This document shows, piece by piece, positions 15,459-22,806 of a stretch of 27,452 bases of DNA. Both the position numbers and the translations under genes were made by a program. The notes beneath the pieces were generated by a model. The model ran no database searches. It was not told the origin of the DNA and saw only the letters and a list, made by a program, of their open reading frames with translations. This stretch comes from Ruthenibacterium avium. GTDB lineage: Bacteria > Bacillota > Clostridia > Oscillospirales > Ruminococcaceae. Each line of letters opens with the position of its first letter. The first letter of the stretch is position 1. Where the stretch lies: contig DWYA01000035.1 in assembly GCA_019118905.1 (NCBI GenBank), positions 1 through 27,452 of the forward strand. The letters run 5' to 3'.

Positions 15459-16616
15459 ATGCGTAAATTTGTCACTGCTTTTAAGCAGTTTCCCATTGTT
15501 TTTCTGTTCCTCGCGTTTCTCGGCATTTTCGCCGTGGTGGACGAGCTTTGGCCGAAGCGAGAACGCTCGGAGCTGGAAAACCGTTCGTTAGCACAACGCC
15601 CAGCCTTTTCGCTTCAAAGCGTTTTAGAGGAGGATTCCACCCAAACGTGGATGGCAAAGTACGACACCTACACGCGCGATCAGGTCGCCCTGCGCGATGA
15701 ATGGATTAACCTGAAAAGCATCACGGAAGGGCTTTTACTGAAAACGGAAAACAACGGTGTTTGGTACGGCAAAAATGATATGATGTTTGCCAAAATGCTG
15801 TCGATTGGCACACGCTTTGAAAACAACCTGAACGCTTTGGAAAAAATGTGTGAGCGTCATCCCGGCCTTGTGGATGTGATGATTGTGCCTTCGGCCAGCT
15901 TGGTTTTAAGCGATCTTCTTCCTATGGACGCCCCGATTGCCGACGAAGGAGCCGCTTTGGATCAGGTCACTGCCCGTCTCGGCGAAAAAGCGACGGTATA
16001 CGACCTGCGCGGCACCTTGGGCGCACATCAAGACGAATATATTTATTATCGAACCGACCACCACTGGACGGCCGACGGCGCTTTCTACGCTTATGAAGAC
16101 TATGTCTCCTCCAAAGGAATGACGCCGCTTTCCCGCGATAACATTCCTTGGAAAACGGTAGAAGATTTCTATGGCACCAATTATTCTTCCGCGCGCAAAT
16201 GGAATGCCGTTCCCGATGTCATCCGTTATCCTGATTTCGCCAATCAGCTGACCGTATATGATGTGGTGCAAGAGGATGGAAGCGTTAAGGATGAAACGGG
16301 CGGCTTATATGAGCTTTCCTATTTCGATACACGCGACAAATACCGCGCCTTTTTGCGCGGCAATAACGCTTTTTCCACCATTCAAGGCAATGGTGAGGGA
16401 AAATTGCTTGTCGTAAAGGACAGCTATGCGAACTCGTTCATCCCTTATCTCGTCGATCATTACGCCGAAATTTCCGTTGTCGATTTCCGCGCCAACAACC
16501 AGCGCATCGACCAGATTTTAAGCGAAGGCGATTATGACCGCGTGCTGGTTCTTTACAGCTTTAACGGCTTTGCAACGGATACCACGCTTGCGGGAAAAAT
16601 CGGTATTGCCGGTTAA
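15459..16616 (+). CDS. DHHW-family protein (AlgX/AlgJ-like O-acetyltransferase partner)
   Basis: 385 residues. An N-terminal uncleaved signal anchor (about 8-27) places the rest outside the membrane. The name motif is present as TDHHWT (199-204). D200 and H202 with S322 in KDSYANSF (320-327) match the Asp-His and Ser elements of the SGNH-like triad of AlgX and AlgJ (D-x-H-W and G-x-S-x-S/F). It probably transfers acyl groups delivered by the MBOAT protein to an exterior glycan or teichoic-type polymer; the acceptor is unknown. Ribosome site GAGGAGGAG precedes the ATG by 5 bases. Translationally close to the MBOAT gene and followed by a terminator. Confidence 0.9.
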   Translation: MRKFVTAFKQFPIVFLFLAFLGIFAVVDELWPKRERSELENRSLAQRPAFSLQSVLEEDSTQTWMAKYDTYTRDQVALRDEWINLKSITEGLLLKTENNGVWYGKNDMMFAKMLSIGTRFENNLNALEKMCERHPGLVDVMIVPSASLVLSDLLPMDAPIADEGAALDQVTARLGEKATVYDLRGTLGAHQDEYIYYRTDHHWTADGAFYAYEDYVSSKGMTPLSRDNIPWKTVEDFYGTNYSSARKWNAVPDVIRYPDFANQLTVYDVVQEDGSVKDETGGLYELSYFDTRDKYRAFLRGNNAFSTIQGNGEGKLLVVKDSYANSFIPYLVDHYAEISVVDFRANNQRIDQILSEGDYDRVLVLYSFNGFATDTTLAGKIGIAG

Positions 16617-16633
16617 CTGCTTTCTATAAAAAC

Positions 16634-16663
16634 AGACACGCCGCTGAACCCAGCGGCGTGTCT
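16634..16663 (+). terminator. Terminator after DHHW gene
   Basis: Perfect 13-bp GC-rich stem (AGACACGCCGCTG and complement) with a 4-base loop, 17 bp after the stop; the downstream tail is only weakly T-rich (CAGTTTG). Confidence 0.8.
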
Positions 16664-16806
16664 CAGTTTGTCGAAAAAGCTTCGCTTTTTCACAAACCGA
16701 AGCCTTATCTAAAATGGAAAAGAGGGCTCAGCCCCCTTTTCCAAGCCTTTTTCCCCTTGCAGCCTGGGTTCTTTCTGAATCAGGCGGCAGTTTTTCGACA
16801 GTCTCA
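16660..16806. repeat. Possible MITE-like intergenic element
   Basis: Inverted ends TGTCGAAAAA (16669-16678) and TTTTTCGACA (16791-16800) enclose two hairpins, one at about 16666-16697 (GAAAAAGC/GCTTTTTC core) and one at 16716-16742. The sequence GTCTCA occurs as a direct repeat just outside, at 16660-16665 and 16801-16806, like a target duplication, although three extra bases lie between it and the left end. No coding potential. Copy number elsewhere cannot be seen. It may simply be stacked terminators between convergent genes. Confidence 0.35.
16716..16742 (-). terminator. Likely terminator of ABC-F gene
   Basis: 12-bp stem with one mismatch (GGAAAAGAGGGC against its complement), 3-base loop, about 100 bases after the ABC-F stop on the minus strand; the minus-strand tail reads ATTTTAG. 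It resembles the hairpin at 18796-18824. Confidence 0.5.
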
Positions 16807-16843
16807 TTTTATCCATATGAGCAAAAACGAAAGTGCGGGCGTA

Positions 16844-18745
16844 TCAAGCATTCGCGCTATTTTCTGCCTGCTCATAGGCTTCCTGCTCCTCCACGGCCTG
16901 CTCCCACTCATTCAGCGCTTCTTCCTGCCGGAAACGTGCATCTTCCAGCGCGTCGCACACCTCGTGCAGCTTCACATGGTCTTTCAGCACCTCCGGGTCG
17001 CTGACCTGCGCTTCGTAGTCCATAATTTGCAGCTCCAGCGCTTCCAGCTCATCCTCCAGCTTTTTAATCTTTTCCCGCAGCTGGGCGCGCTTTCTGCGCT
17101 GCTCTTTTCCATAGGCAGGCTTTGCCGGTTCTTTTTTCTCCGGTTTCACTTCGGCCGGTGCGCTTTGCGCGCGGTGCATCATGGCGTCATAGCTGTCGTA
17201 CCGCACCGCGCCGGTATCCTCTAAGTACAAAATCGGACACGCCAACGCATTCATCAAATAACGGTCATGCGTCACCAGCACCAAAGCGCCCTCATACGCG
17301 CTCAATGCTTCCGTGAGCGTTTCGCGTGTATAAATGTCCAAGTGGTTCGTTGGCTCGTCCAAAAACAGCAAATTGGGACGCTCCAGCAAAATTTCTGCAA
17401 AGCGCAGACGTGCCAGCTCACCGCCCGACAGTGCAGCACACGGCTTGAAAACATCTTCACCGCGGAAATTCAGCTTCGCCAAATGGCTTCGCACATCCAA
17501 CTCTGTCATCTTGGGGTATTGATCCCACAGCGCACTCAGCACGGTTCCGCCGCGCCGAAGCTGCTGCTGTTCAAACACGCTCGGCTTAGCACCCGGCCCA
17601 AGACGCACCGTCCCCGTCTGCGGACGCAGCCTGCCGTCCAACACACGCAGCAAAGTCGATTTTCCGGTGCCGTTCGGCCCTGCAATCACAAGGCGTTCAT
17701 CCCGCAGCACTTTTAAGTCTAAATGCTCAAACAGCTTTTTGCCGCCTAAGCTCATGCCCAAATCTTTCGCCGTTAAAATGTCGTTATACGGAGTCACATC
17801 GAACTCAAAGCGGAATTTCAGCGCACGGTGTGTACTTTTTGGCGCTTCGGTAATCTCCATTTTTTCCAGCTGCTTCCGGCGGCTTTGCGCCATTTTCGTG
17901 GTGGAAGCACGCACCAAATTGCGCGCGATATAGTCCTCCAGCTTTGCCGCCTTTTCCACGTCGGCATCGTGCTGCTTTTGCTGCAAGGCAACGGCGGCCT
18001 CTTTCTGCGGCAAATAGGCAGAATAATTGCCTTTATACGCCGTGAGCGTATGGTCTTCAATTTCAAAAATCCGGTTACACACCGTGTCCAGGAAATAGCG
18101 GTCGTGGCTGACAGTTAAAATGGCTCCGGGATAGCCTTTCAAATATTCTTCCAGCCATTCCAGCGTGGCAAAATCCAAATGGTTGGTCGGCTCGTCCAAA
18201 ATTAAAATGTCCGGGCGCTGCAACAGCAGCTTCGCCAGGCATAAGCGGGTGTGTTCACCGCCCGACAATACGGAAACGCGCTTGTCATACGTTTCGGGCA
18301 AAAAAGCCATTCCGTTTAAAATTTTCTTGATTTGGGTGTCCATATGATAGCCGTCGGCGGCATCTACCACCGATTGCAGCCGGTCATGACGCTCCAAAAG
18401 CGCTTGATCGTGTTCGCCCTGCTCCATGCGCTTTTCCAGCTCTTTCATCTCTTCCATGGCTTCCAGCACCGGGCGAAAGGCATTTTCCATTTCGCCGTAG
18501 ACCGTCTGGGTGGGGTCGAGTACGCTGTTTTGGCGCAAATAGCCCACCACAGTTCCACGGGCAAACACCAGTTCGCCGTCGTCCGGCTCATACTCGCCGG
18601 TGATGCACTGAATCAGGGTTGTTTTTCCGGCGCCGTTTTCGCCGATGATACCCACACGATCCTGTGCATCCAGCTGAAAGCTGATATCCTTTAAACAAAT
18701 TTGTGCACCAAAATATTTATGCAGGTGCTGTACTGTTAATATCAT
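16844..18745 (-). CDS. ABC-F family ATPase (duplicated ABC domains, translation-associated)
   Basis: 633 residues with no membrane segments. Two ABC domains: first Walker A GENGAGKTT (35-43) with signature LSGGEHTR and ILILDEPTNHLD, second Walker A GPNGTGKST (about 360) with LSGGELAR and LLFLDEPTNHLD. They are joined by a charged interdomain linker (about 240-310) containing the TKMAQSRRKQLEKME segment characteristic of ABC-F. A C-terminal coiled coil (about 560-625) follows. ABC-F proteins bind the ribosomal E site, and some protect against ribosome-targeting antibiotics; which role applies here is not evident. The ATG at 18745 has only a weak site (AAGGAAGG) well upstream. A terminator separates it from the hydrolase gene upstream. 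Confidence 0.95.
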   Translation of the reverse strand: MILTVQHLHKYFGAQICLKDISFQLDAQDRVGIIGENGAGKTTLIQCITGEYEPDDGELVFARGTVVGYLRQNSVLDPTQTVYGEMENAFRPVLEAMEEMKELEKRMEQGEHDQALLERHDRLQSVVDAADGYHMDTQIKKILNGMAFLPETYDKRVSVLSGGEHTRLCLAKLLLQRPDILILDEPTNHLDFATLEWLEEYLKGYPGAILTVSHDRYFLDTVCNRIFEIEDHTLTAYKGNYSAYLPQKEAAVALQQKQHDADVEKAAKLEDYIARNLVRASTTKMAQSRRKQLEKMEITEAPKSTHRALKFRFEFDVTPYNDILTAKDLGMSLGGKKLFEHLDLKVLRDERLVIAGPNGTGKSTLLRVLDGRLRPQTGTVRLGPGAKPSVFEQQQLRRGGTVLSALWDQYPKMTELDVRSHLAKLNFRGEDVFKPCAALSGGELARLRFAEILLERPNLLFLDEPTNHLDIYTRETLTEALSAYEGALVLVTHDRYLMNALACPILYLEDTGAVRYDSYDAMMHRAQSAPAEVKPEKKEPAKPAYGKEQRRKRAQLREKIKKLEDELEALELQIMDYEAQVSDPEVLKDHVKLHEVCDALEDARFRQEEALNEWEQAVEEQEAYEQAENSANA

Positions 18746-18795
18746 CGCTTCTGTGATTCCTTCCTTTATTCATCGTGTACGGAAAACGATTCAAA

Positions 18796-18824
18796 GGAAA
18801 AGAGGGGCTTTCCCCCTCTTTTCC
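18796..18824 (-). terminator. Terminator after alpha/beta hydrolase gene
   Basis: Perfect 12-bp stem (GGAAAAGAGGGG and complement) with a 5-base loop, starting 9 bp after the hydrolase stop; the minus-strand tail begins TTTG. Confidence 0.8.
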
Positions 18825-18832
18825 GGTTCGTG

Positions 18833-19774
18833 TTACAGATTTCCCAGGCGTTTCTCGCACCAAGCTAAAATATCTTCATACACCTCGGCACGGTTGGTTT
18901 CGTTCAGCACTTCATGGCGAGCCCCGTGGTAGAGCTTCATCTCCACATCCTTCACTCCGGCTTTGCGAAGCATTTGATACACCTTTCGCACACCTCTGCC
19001 GTAATCTCCCACCGGGTCCATATCACCGGAAAAGAGCGCAACCGGCAACGTCTTGGGCAAACGATTGGCCCAGTGTTCACTGCTGACCGCGTCTAACGTG
19101 CGCATTAAATCGTGAAACGCGCTGACGGTAAACATAAACGTACACTTGGAGTCATTGGCATAGCGCTGAATGATTTCCTCATCGCGCGTAATCCAATCAT
19201 AGGGCGTTGCATAGTGCGGAATTTTTTTCAGATATTGTCCAAACGCCATCCGATGCACCAGCGCAGAACGATGCTGCGGCCCTTTTGCTTTGCCGAGCAT
19301 CTCCGTCAAAGCAATGCCCAGCTTTGCCATGGGGTTGGGGCCGGCGGTTCCGCTGAGAATCAGTGCCTTAATGGTTTCCGGGTACAGCACCGTATAGCGC
19401 CGTGCAAAAAAGCTTCCCATGCTGTGTCCCAGCAAAAGCACCGGAAGACCCGGATATTTTCGGCTCACCAGCGCGTTCATTTGGTATAAGTCACGCAAAA
19501 TATAATCGGCGCCATCCTGCGGGGCAAAAAAGCCCTCCTGCCCGTCCGGCACACTTTCTCCGTGGCCAAGATGGTCGTTGCCGCACACAAGATAGCCGTG
19601 CTGCGCCATAAACACAGCAAACTCCTCATAGCGCAAAAAATATTCACACATGCCGTGCGAAATTTGCAAAATAGCTTTCGGCCTGACGCCTTCATTCTCA
19701 AACCAGTAGCCGGCAATTTGATTCACTCCATTTGAGGAGTTAAACTTGATGGCGTTTTTCCGGGTTTCCAACAT
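18833..19774 (-). CDS. Alpha/beta hydrolase, monoacylglycerol lipase-like (serine aminopeptidase S33 fold)
   Basis: 313 residues, no signal peptide. Catalytic triad visible: Ser118 in GHSMGS (116-121), Asp253 in GDMDPVGDYG, His287 in GARHEVLNE; oxyanion HG at 40-41. The NDHLGHGES block (67-75) is typical of lysophospholipase or monoglyceride lipase relatives. The likely job is cleavage of small lipid esters, but the substrate is not defined. The ATG at 19774 has GGAGG 9 bases upstream, better than an in-frame TTG two codons earlier. Its start lies inside the 3' end of the YjjG-type gene (35-bp overlap), so the pair is one transcript. A terminator follows. Confidence 0.92.
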   Translation of the reverse strand: MLETRKNAIKFNSSNGVNQIAGYWFENEGVRPKAILQISHGMCEYFLRYEEFAVFMAQHGYLVCGNDHLGHGESVPDGQEGFFAPQDGADYILRDLYQMNALVSRKYPGLPVLLLGHSMGSFFARRYTVLYPETIKALILSGTAGPNPMAKLGIALTEMLGKAKGPQHRSALVHRMAFGQYLKKIPHYATPYDWITRDEEIIQRYANDSKCTFMFTVSAFHDLMRTLDAVSSEHWANRLPKTLPVALFSGDMDPVGDYGRGVRKVYQMLRKAGVKDVEMKLYHGARHEVLNETNRAEVYEDILAWCEKRLGNL

Positions 19775-20474
19775 TGGCAAGCTCCTCCGGTTCCATGACG
19801 ATATTCATCAATTCGTGCAAATGCTCAATGGTATGCGTTGCCTTTACCGTACTTGCATCCTGCCCTGAAAAATTGCAAAAGCACGTTGCCAGCCCTGCAT
19901 TTTTCCCTCCGGCAATATCCGCTTTTACAGAATCGCCAATCATCAGCACTTTTTCCCGATTTTCCACGCCAAGCTCACGCAGCGCAGCGTCAAAAATCTT
20001 GCGGGACGGCTTTGTTGCGCCCACCTTGCTGGAAACAAAAAAGCCATCGAAATACTTCGTCAGCCCAGCTTGGTCGAGTCGCTTGCGCTGGACGCGCTCC
20101 ACCCCATTGGTTACAACGGCAAGTGTCGCCACTTCGGCAAGCTCCTGTAAAATGTCCTGCACCCCTTCAAACACATCCGCACGTGCGGCCAGCTGCGCCA
20201 AATAAAATTCATTGACCTCAGCGGCTTTTGCTTGGATGTCGAACTCATGGAACAGCATTTCAAAGCGCTGTACCACCAGCTTGTCCTGCTTGATTTCTCC
20301 GCGCTCCAGCGCCGCCCAAAGAGAAGCGTTGATTTCCTGATAACGGCGCTGCATTTCTTCGCGGCGGTCAAACCCGTAATGCTCAAACATTTCCGAAAGC
20401 GCCGCTTTTTCCGAAGCGTTGAAATCCAATAAGGTGCCGTCTACATCAAACAGCAAACAGTGATAATATGCCAA
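19740..20474 (-). CDS. yjjG: YjjG-type HAD hydrolase (noncanonical pyrimidine nucleotidase family)
   Basis: 244 residues. HAD motifs: I FDVDGT (9-14, Asp10 and Asp12), II TNG (122-124), III K155 in GATKPS, IV IGDS...D (Asp181 and Asp186). The cap domain and KRLDQAGLTKYFDGFFVS segment match the YjjG group, which dephosphorylates pyrimidine nucleoside monophosphates and damaged nucleotides. The start is TTG at 20474: no ATG lies before motif I in this frame, and GAGGG sits about 9 bases upstream. Downstream gene is the alpha/beta hydrolase, overlapping by 35 bp. Substrate assignment is from family only. Confidence 0.9.
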   Translation of the reverse strand: MAYYHCLLFDVDGTLLDFNASEKAALSEMFEHYGFDRREEMQRRYQEINASLWAALERGEIKQDKLVVQRFEMLFHEFDIQAKAAEVNEFYLAQLAARADVFEGVQDILQELAEVATLAVVTNGVERVQRKRLDQAGLTKYFDGFFVSSKVGATKPSRKIFDAALRELGVENREKVLMIGDSVKADIAGGKNAGLATCFCNFSGQDASTVKATHTIEHLHELMNIVMEPEELANVGNPEKRHQV

Positions 20475-20529
20475 AGGTACTCGCCCTCTTTCTTGAAATA
20501 CAATCGGAACGCCTATTGTTCCTTTTTCT

Positions 20530-20558
20530 ATTATCCCTTATTTTGGGTGCCGCGTCAA
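20530..20558 (-). promoter_or_regulatory. Promoter of yjjG-hydrolase operon
   Basis: On the minus strand, -35 TTGACG (20553-20558), 17-bp spacer, -10 GATAAT (20530-20535); the start lies about 55 bases before the TTG codon. Confidence 0.8.
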
Positions 20559-20605
20559 CCATCCTTTTGCGGCGAAACGGCAGTTTTTACGTTTTCCGCC
20601 GACCC

Positions 20606-20651
20606 GGTGTGCCGCACCCCAATAAAAAGGTTTATTCGGGTGCGGCACACC
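20606..20651 (-). terminator. Large hairpin after cysteine-rich protein gene
   Basis: A 14-bp GC-rich stem (20606-20619 with 20638-20651) continues, after one mismatch, into a 6-bp AT stem (AATAAA/TTTATT) with an AAGG loop. It begins 27 bp after the stop codon. There is no T-run, so the terminator role is inferred from position. Confidence 0.6.
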
Positions 20652-20678
20652 GCCTGTCAGCACAGCGCCCAGCAGCGT

Positions 20679-20924
20679 TTACGGGTCTACAAACTCTGTT
20701 TCTTCCGTTTCGCCTTCGGGCCAATCCTCCTGCTCGCATTCCGCACAGCTGCACGAGCGCTTGCCGCATGTGCATTTGCCGCACTCGGTACAAACGGGCG
20801 GGTCGTTCCAATCTTGCAAATCAAATTCCTCAATGGTCGTGCGCAGAATTCCGTCTGCCTCTCTGGGATAAAGCTTTTCGTCACTTACAGGGTCGCTGTT
20901 TAAAAAAATATTATCGTCTGCCAT
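20679..20924 (-). CDS. Small cysteine-rich protein, unknown function
   Basis: 81 residues, strongly acidic overall. I do not recognise a family. The distinctive part is a dense cysteine cluster at 45-63 with spacing C-x2-C-x2-C-x-C-x4-C-x-C-x2-C (C45, C48, C51, C53, C58, C60, C63), flanked by Trp40/Trp68 and an acidic tail (EGETEETEFVDP). Seven cysteines in 19 residues suggests a zinc- or other metal-binding knuckle, or a metallothionein-like site. The ATG at 20924 has AAGGAGGGG 8 bases upstream, which marks it as a real gene; a longer frame to 21026 lacks such a site. It follows gpsA, and a 9-bp-stem hairpin lies directly before its ribosome site. Confidence 0.75.
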   Translation of the reverse strand: MADDNIFLNSDPVSDEKLYPREADGILRTTIEEFDLQDWNDPPVCTECGKCTCGKRSCSCAECEQEDWPEGETEETEFVDP

Positions 20925-20945
20925 GAAAACCCCTCCTTTTTTTGT

Positions 20946-20973
20946 GGCATATCGCCTTTTAACACGATATGCC
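20946..20973 (-). other. Hairpin in leader of cysteine-rich protein gene
   Basis: Perfect 9-bp stem (GGCATATCG and complement) with a 10-base loop, ending only a few bases before the AAAGGAGG ribosome site. It might protect or regulate the message, or be an RNA-processing point after gpsA. I could not find a clear promoter between gpsA and this gene. Confidence 0.5.
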
Positions 20974-21032
20974 GCCTGAGAGGTTTTTGTGCCTAAAGGC
21001 TTTTTGAAACGGGCGAACTGCCCCAATGTATT

Positions 21033-21995
21033 TTACAAAGCGAATTCGTTTTTCACCGAGCGGGCAAAGAGCGCTTTCAGCGCCTCTTTTGCGTCCTGTT
21101 TGTCGTAAATCACGCGGTAAACCGTTTCACAAATGGGTAGGTCTACGCCTTTTTCTTTTCCCAAAAGCACCAGCGCTTTCGTGGTCGGCACACCTTCTGC
21201 CAATGCGTTGTAGTCCTCGCCCTTGATATAGCTTTCGCCAAACAAGCGGTTGTGACTATGCTGGGAAAACAGCGTGGCCTCATAATCACCCAAATGGCAA
21301 AGGCCGTAGGCCGACAGCTCATTGCCGCCCATTGCACGCATCAAACGGGCAATCTCGCGGGCGCCGCGTGCCATCAACGCCCCCTTTAAGCTGCTGACGC
21401 CGATTCCGTCCAGCATTCCGGCAGCAATGCCGATGACATTCTTTGCCGCAGCGCCGATTTCTGTGCCAATCAAATCAGCACCTTTGTACAGACGAATCAG
21501 CTCCGAGCTGAAGGTATCCACAATATGCTCCACGGTTTGCGGGTTATCGGAATCCACCACCATGCAGTTGGGAATGCCGGCAGTAAAGTCCTCCACATGG
21601 CCCGGCCCTACCCAGACAGCTAAATTCACCGGCTGTGTTGCTTCTTCCCGGAACACCTGCGTCAAGCGCTTTCCGGTTTCGCATTCCAAGCCCTTCATAC
21701 ACAAAATTACGGTTTTCCCCGCCAAAGAACAACTATTGAGTGCCGCGGCCAGAGAGCGCAGCTGCTGTGCACTAATGGAAATGACAATCCAATCGGAAAA
21801 TTGCACTGCCTTTTCCAAATTGGTGGTATAGCGCACACTTTCAGGCAGTGTGACATAGCGGTTTGCGTGATTTTCCGCCAATTCGGCCAACCCGCGTGAG
21901 CCTTCCCGCCCCCACACCATCACCTCGTTGCAGCGGCTGTGATACCACGCCAGAAACGAACCCCATCTTCCGCATCCGAGTACCGTCACTTTCAT
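21033..21995 (-). CDS. gpsA: Glycerol-3-phosphate dehydrogenase [NAD(P)+] family
   Basis: 320 residues. Converts dihydroxyacetone phosphate to sn-glycerol-3-phosphate for phospholipid synthesis. Rossmann motif GCGRWGS (7-13), MKGLE with Lys101, and catalytic Lys185 in GTEIGAAAKNVIGIAAG are present. The usual SGPSFA motif is replaced by VGPGHVEDF (129-137), and the later GLGD region reads HLGDYEATLFSQHSHNR; so this is a divergent subgroup of GpsA, which leaves a little doubt on the exact substrate. The start overlaps the end of the phosphatase gene by 4 bp (ATGA), so they are coupled. Confidence 0.88.
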   Translation of the reverse strand: MKVTVLGCGRWGSFLAWYHSRCNEVMVWGREGSRGLAELAENHANRYVTLPESVRYTTNLEKAVQFSDWIVISISAQQLRSLAAALNSCSLAGKTVILCMKGLECETGKRLTQVFREEATQPVNLAVWVGPGHVEDFTAGIPNCMVVDSDNPQTVEHIVDTFSSELIRLYKGADLIGTEIGAAAKNVIGIAAGMLDGIGVSSLKGALMARGAREIARLMRAMGGNELSAYGLCHLGDYEATLFSQHSHNRLFGESYIKGEDYNALAEGVPTTKALVLLGKEKGVDLPICETVYRVIYDKQDAKEALKALFARSVKNEFAL

Positions 21996-22663
21996 CGTTC
22001 CATTTCTCCTTTCCCAAAGCAGAAATCCAGCAGCCAGCTTGTTAAATCCTCCGGGCTTTTGGCCAAATAGACCGTTTCTCCTGCTTCCAGCTCACCGGGC
22101 TGTGCATAGCCATAAGTGCAGCCTACTGCGTCAATGCCGCAGTTTTTTGCCCCGGTTAAGTCGTGCTCTCTGTCACCCACCATGACAGCCGTACACCCTT
22201 TTAATGCGTCATCTGCAAGCACTGCCTGCATGACAGCCGTTTTTGTGTCCAATGTGCGATCCTCCGAAGCGCCCTGAATCACGTCAAAATAGCGGCTCAA
22301 ATCGAAATAATCCAATACCTTTTGGGCCACTGTACGGGTTTTGGAAGTGGCCACCGCCGTAATGATTTGATGCTCTTTCAAGGTATTCAGCATCTCTCGC
22401 ACGCCCTCAAAGGGGCTGCTCATGGCAATACCATATTGATCATACCAATCGCGGTAAAGCGTCACCGCTTCCTCCACCTGCTCGGCAGGCAAATGCTCGG
22501 CAAAACTCTCGCGCAGCGGCGGGCCCAAATAGCGGCGCAGCTGATTTTCATTCAGCGTAATACCAAAATGTGAAAATGTTTTCTCAAAGCAAAATAAAAT
22601 TCCGCGCTGGGAATCTACCAGCGTTCCATCTAAATCAAATAAAACAGCGTGATATTTTTTCAA
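21992..22663 (-). CDS. HAD phosphatase, phosphoglycolate phosphatase-like
   Basis: 223 residues. HAD motif I FDLDGTLVDS (9-18), motif II TSKTR, and motif IV VMVGDREHDLTGAKNCG are clear; the YGYAQPGEL segment is typical of the Gph/PpaX group. Possible substrates are 2-phosphoglycolate, pyrophosphate or a sugar phosphate; context with gpsA raises glycerol-3-phosphate as another option. The start is TTG at 22663 with AAAAGGAG 9 bases upstream; there is no ATG before motif I. First gene of the run phosphatase > gpsA > cysteine-rich protein, with a strong promoter. Confidence 0.88.
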   Translation of the reverse strand: MKKYHAVLFDLDGTLVDSQRGILFCFEKTFSHFGITLNENQLRRYLGPPLRESFAEHLPAEQVEEAVTLYRDWYDQYGIAMSSPFEGVREMLNTLKEHQIITAVATSKTRTVAQKVLDYFDLSRYFDVIQGASEDRTLDTKTAVMQAVLADDALKGCTAVMVGDREHDLTGAKNCGIDAVGCTYGYAQPGELEAGETVYLAKSPEDLTSWLLDFCFGKGEMER

Positions 22664-22701
22664 ACCGTTAAGCTCCTTTTCTGTTCGCTTTCGTGTTCTT
22701 C

Positions 22702-22730
22702 ATTATAACATAAAAAGCACGTCATATCAA
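22702..22730 (-). promoter_or_regulatory. Promoter of HAD phosphatase-gpsA operon
   Basis: On the minus strand, -35 TTGATA (22725-22730), 17-bp spacer, -10 TATAAT (22702-22707). It lies in the divergent region shared with the C39-like gene. Confidence 0.85.
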
Positions 22731-22806
22731 AGGATACCTTGCGGCATTGCACCTTGTCGAAATTTGTGATACCATAGAATAAATCGTGCGAAAAAGGGGG
22801 AGTTTA

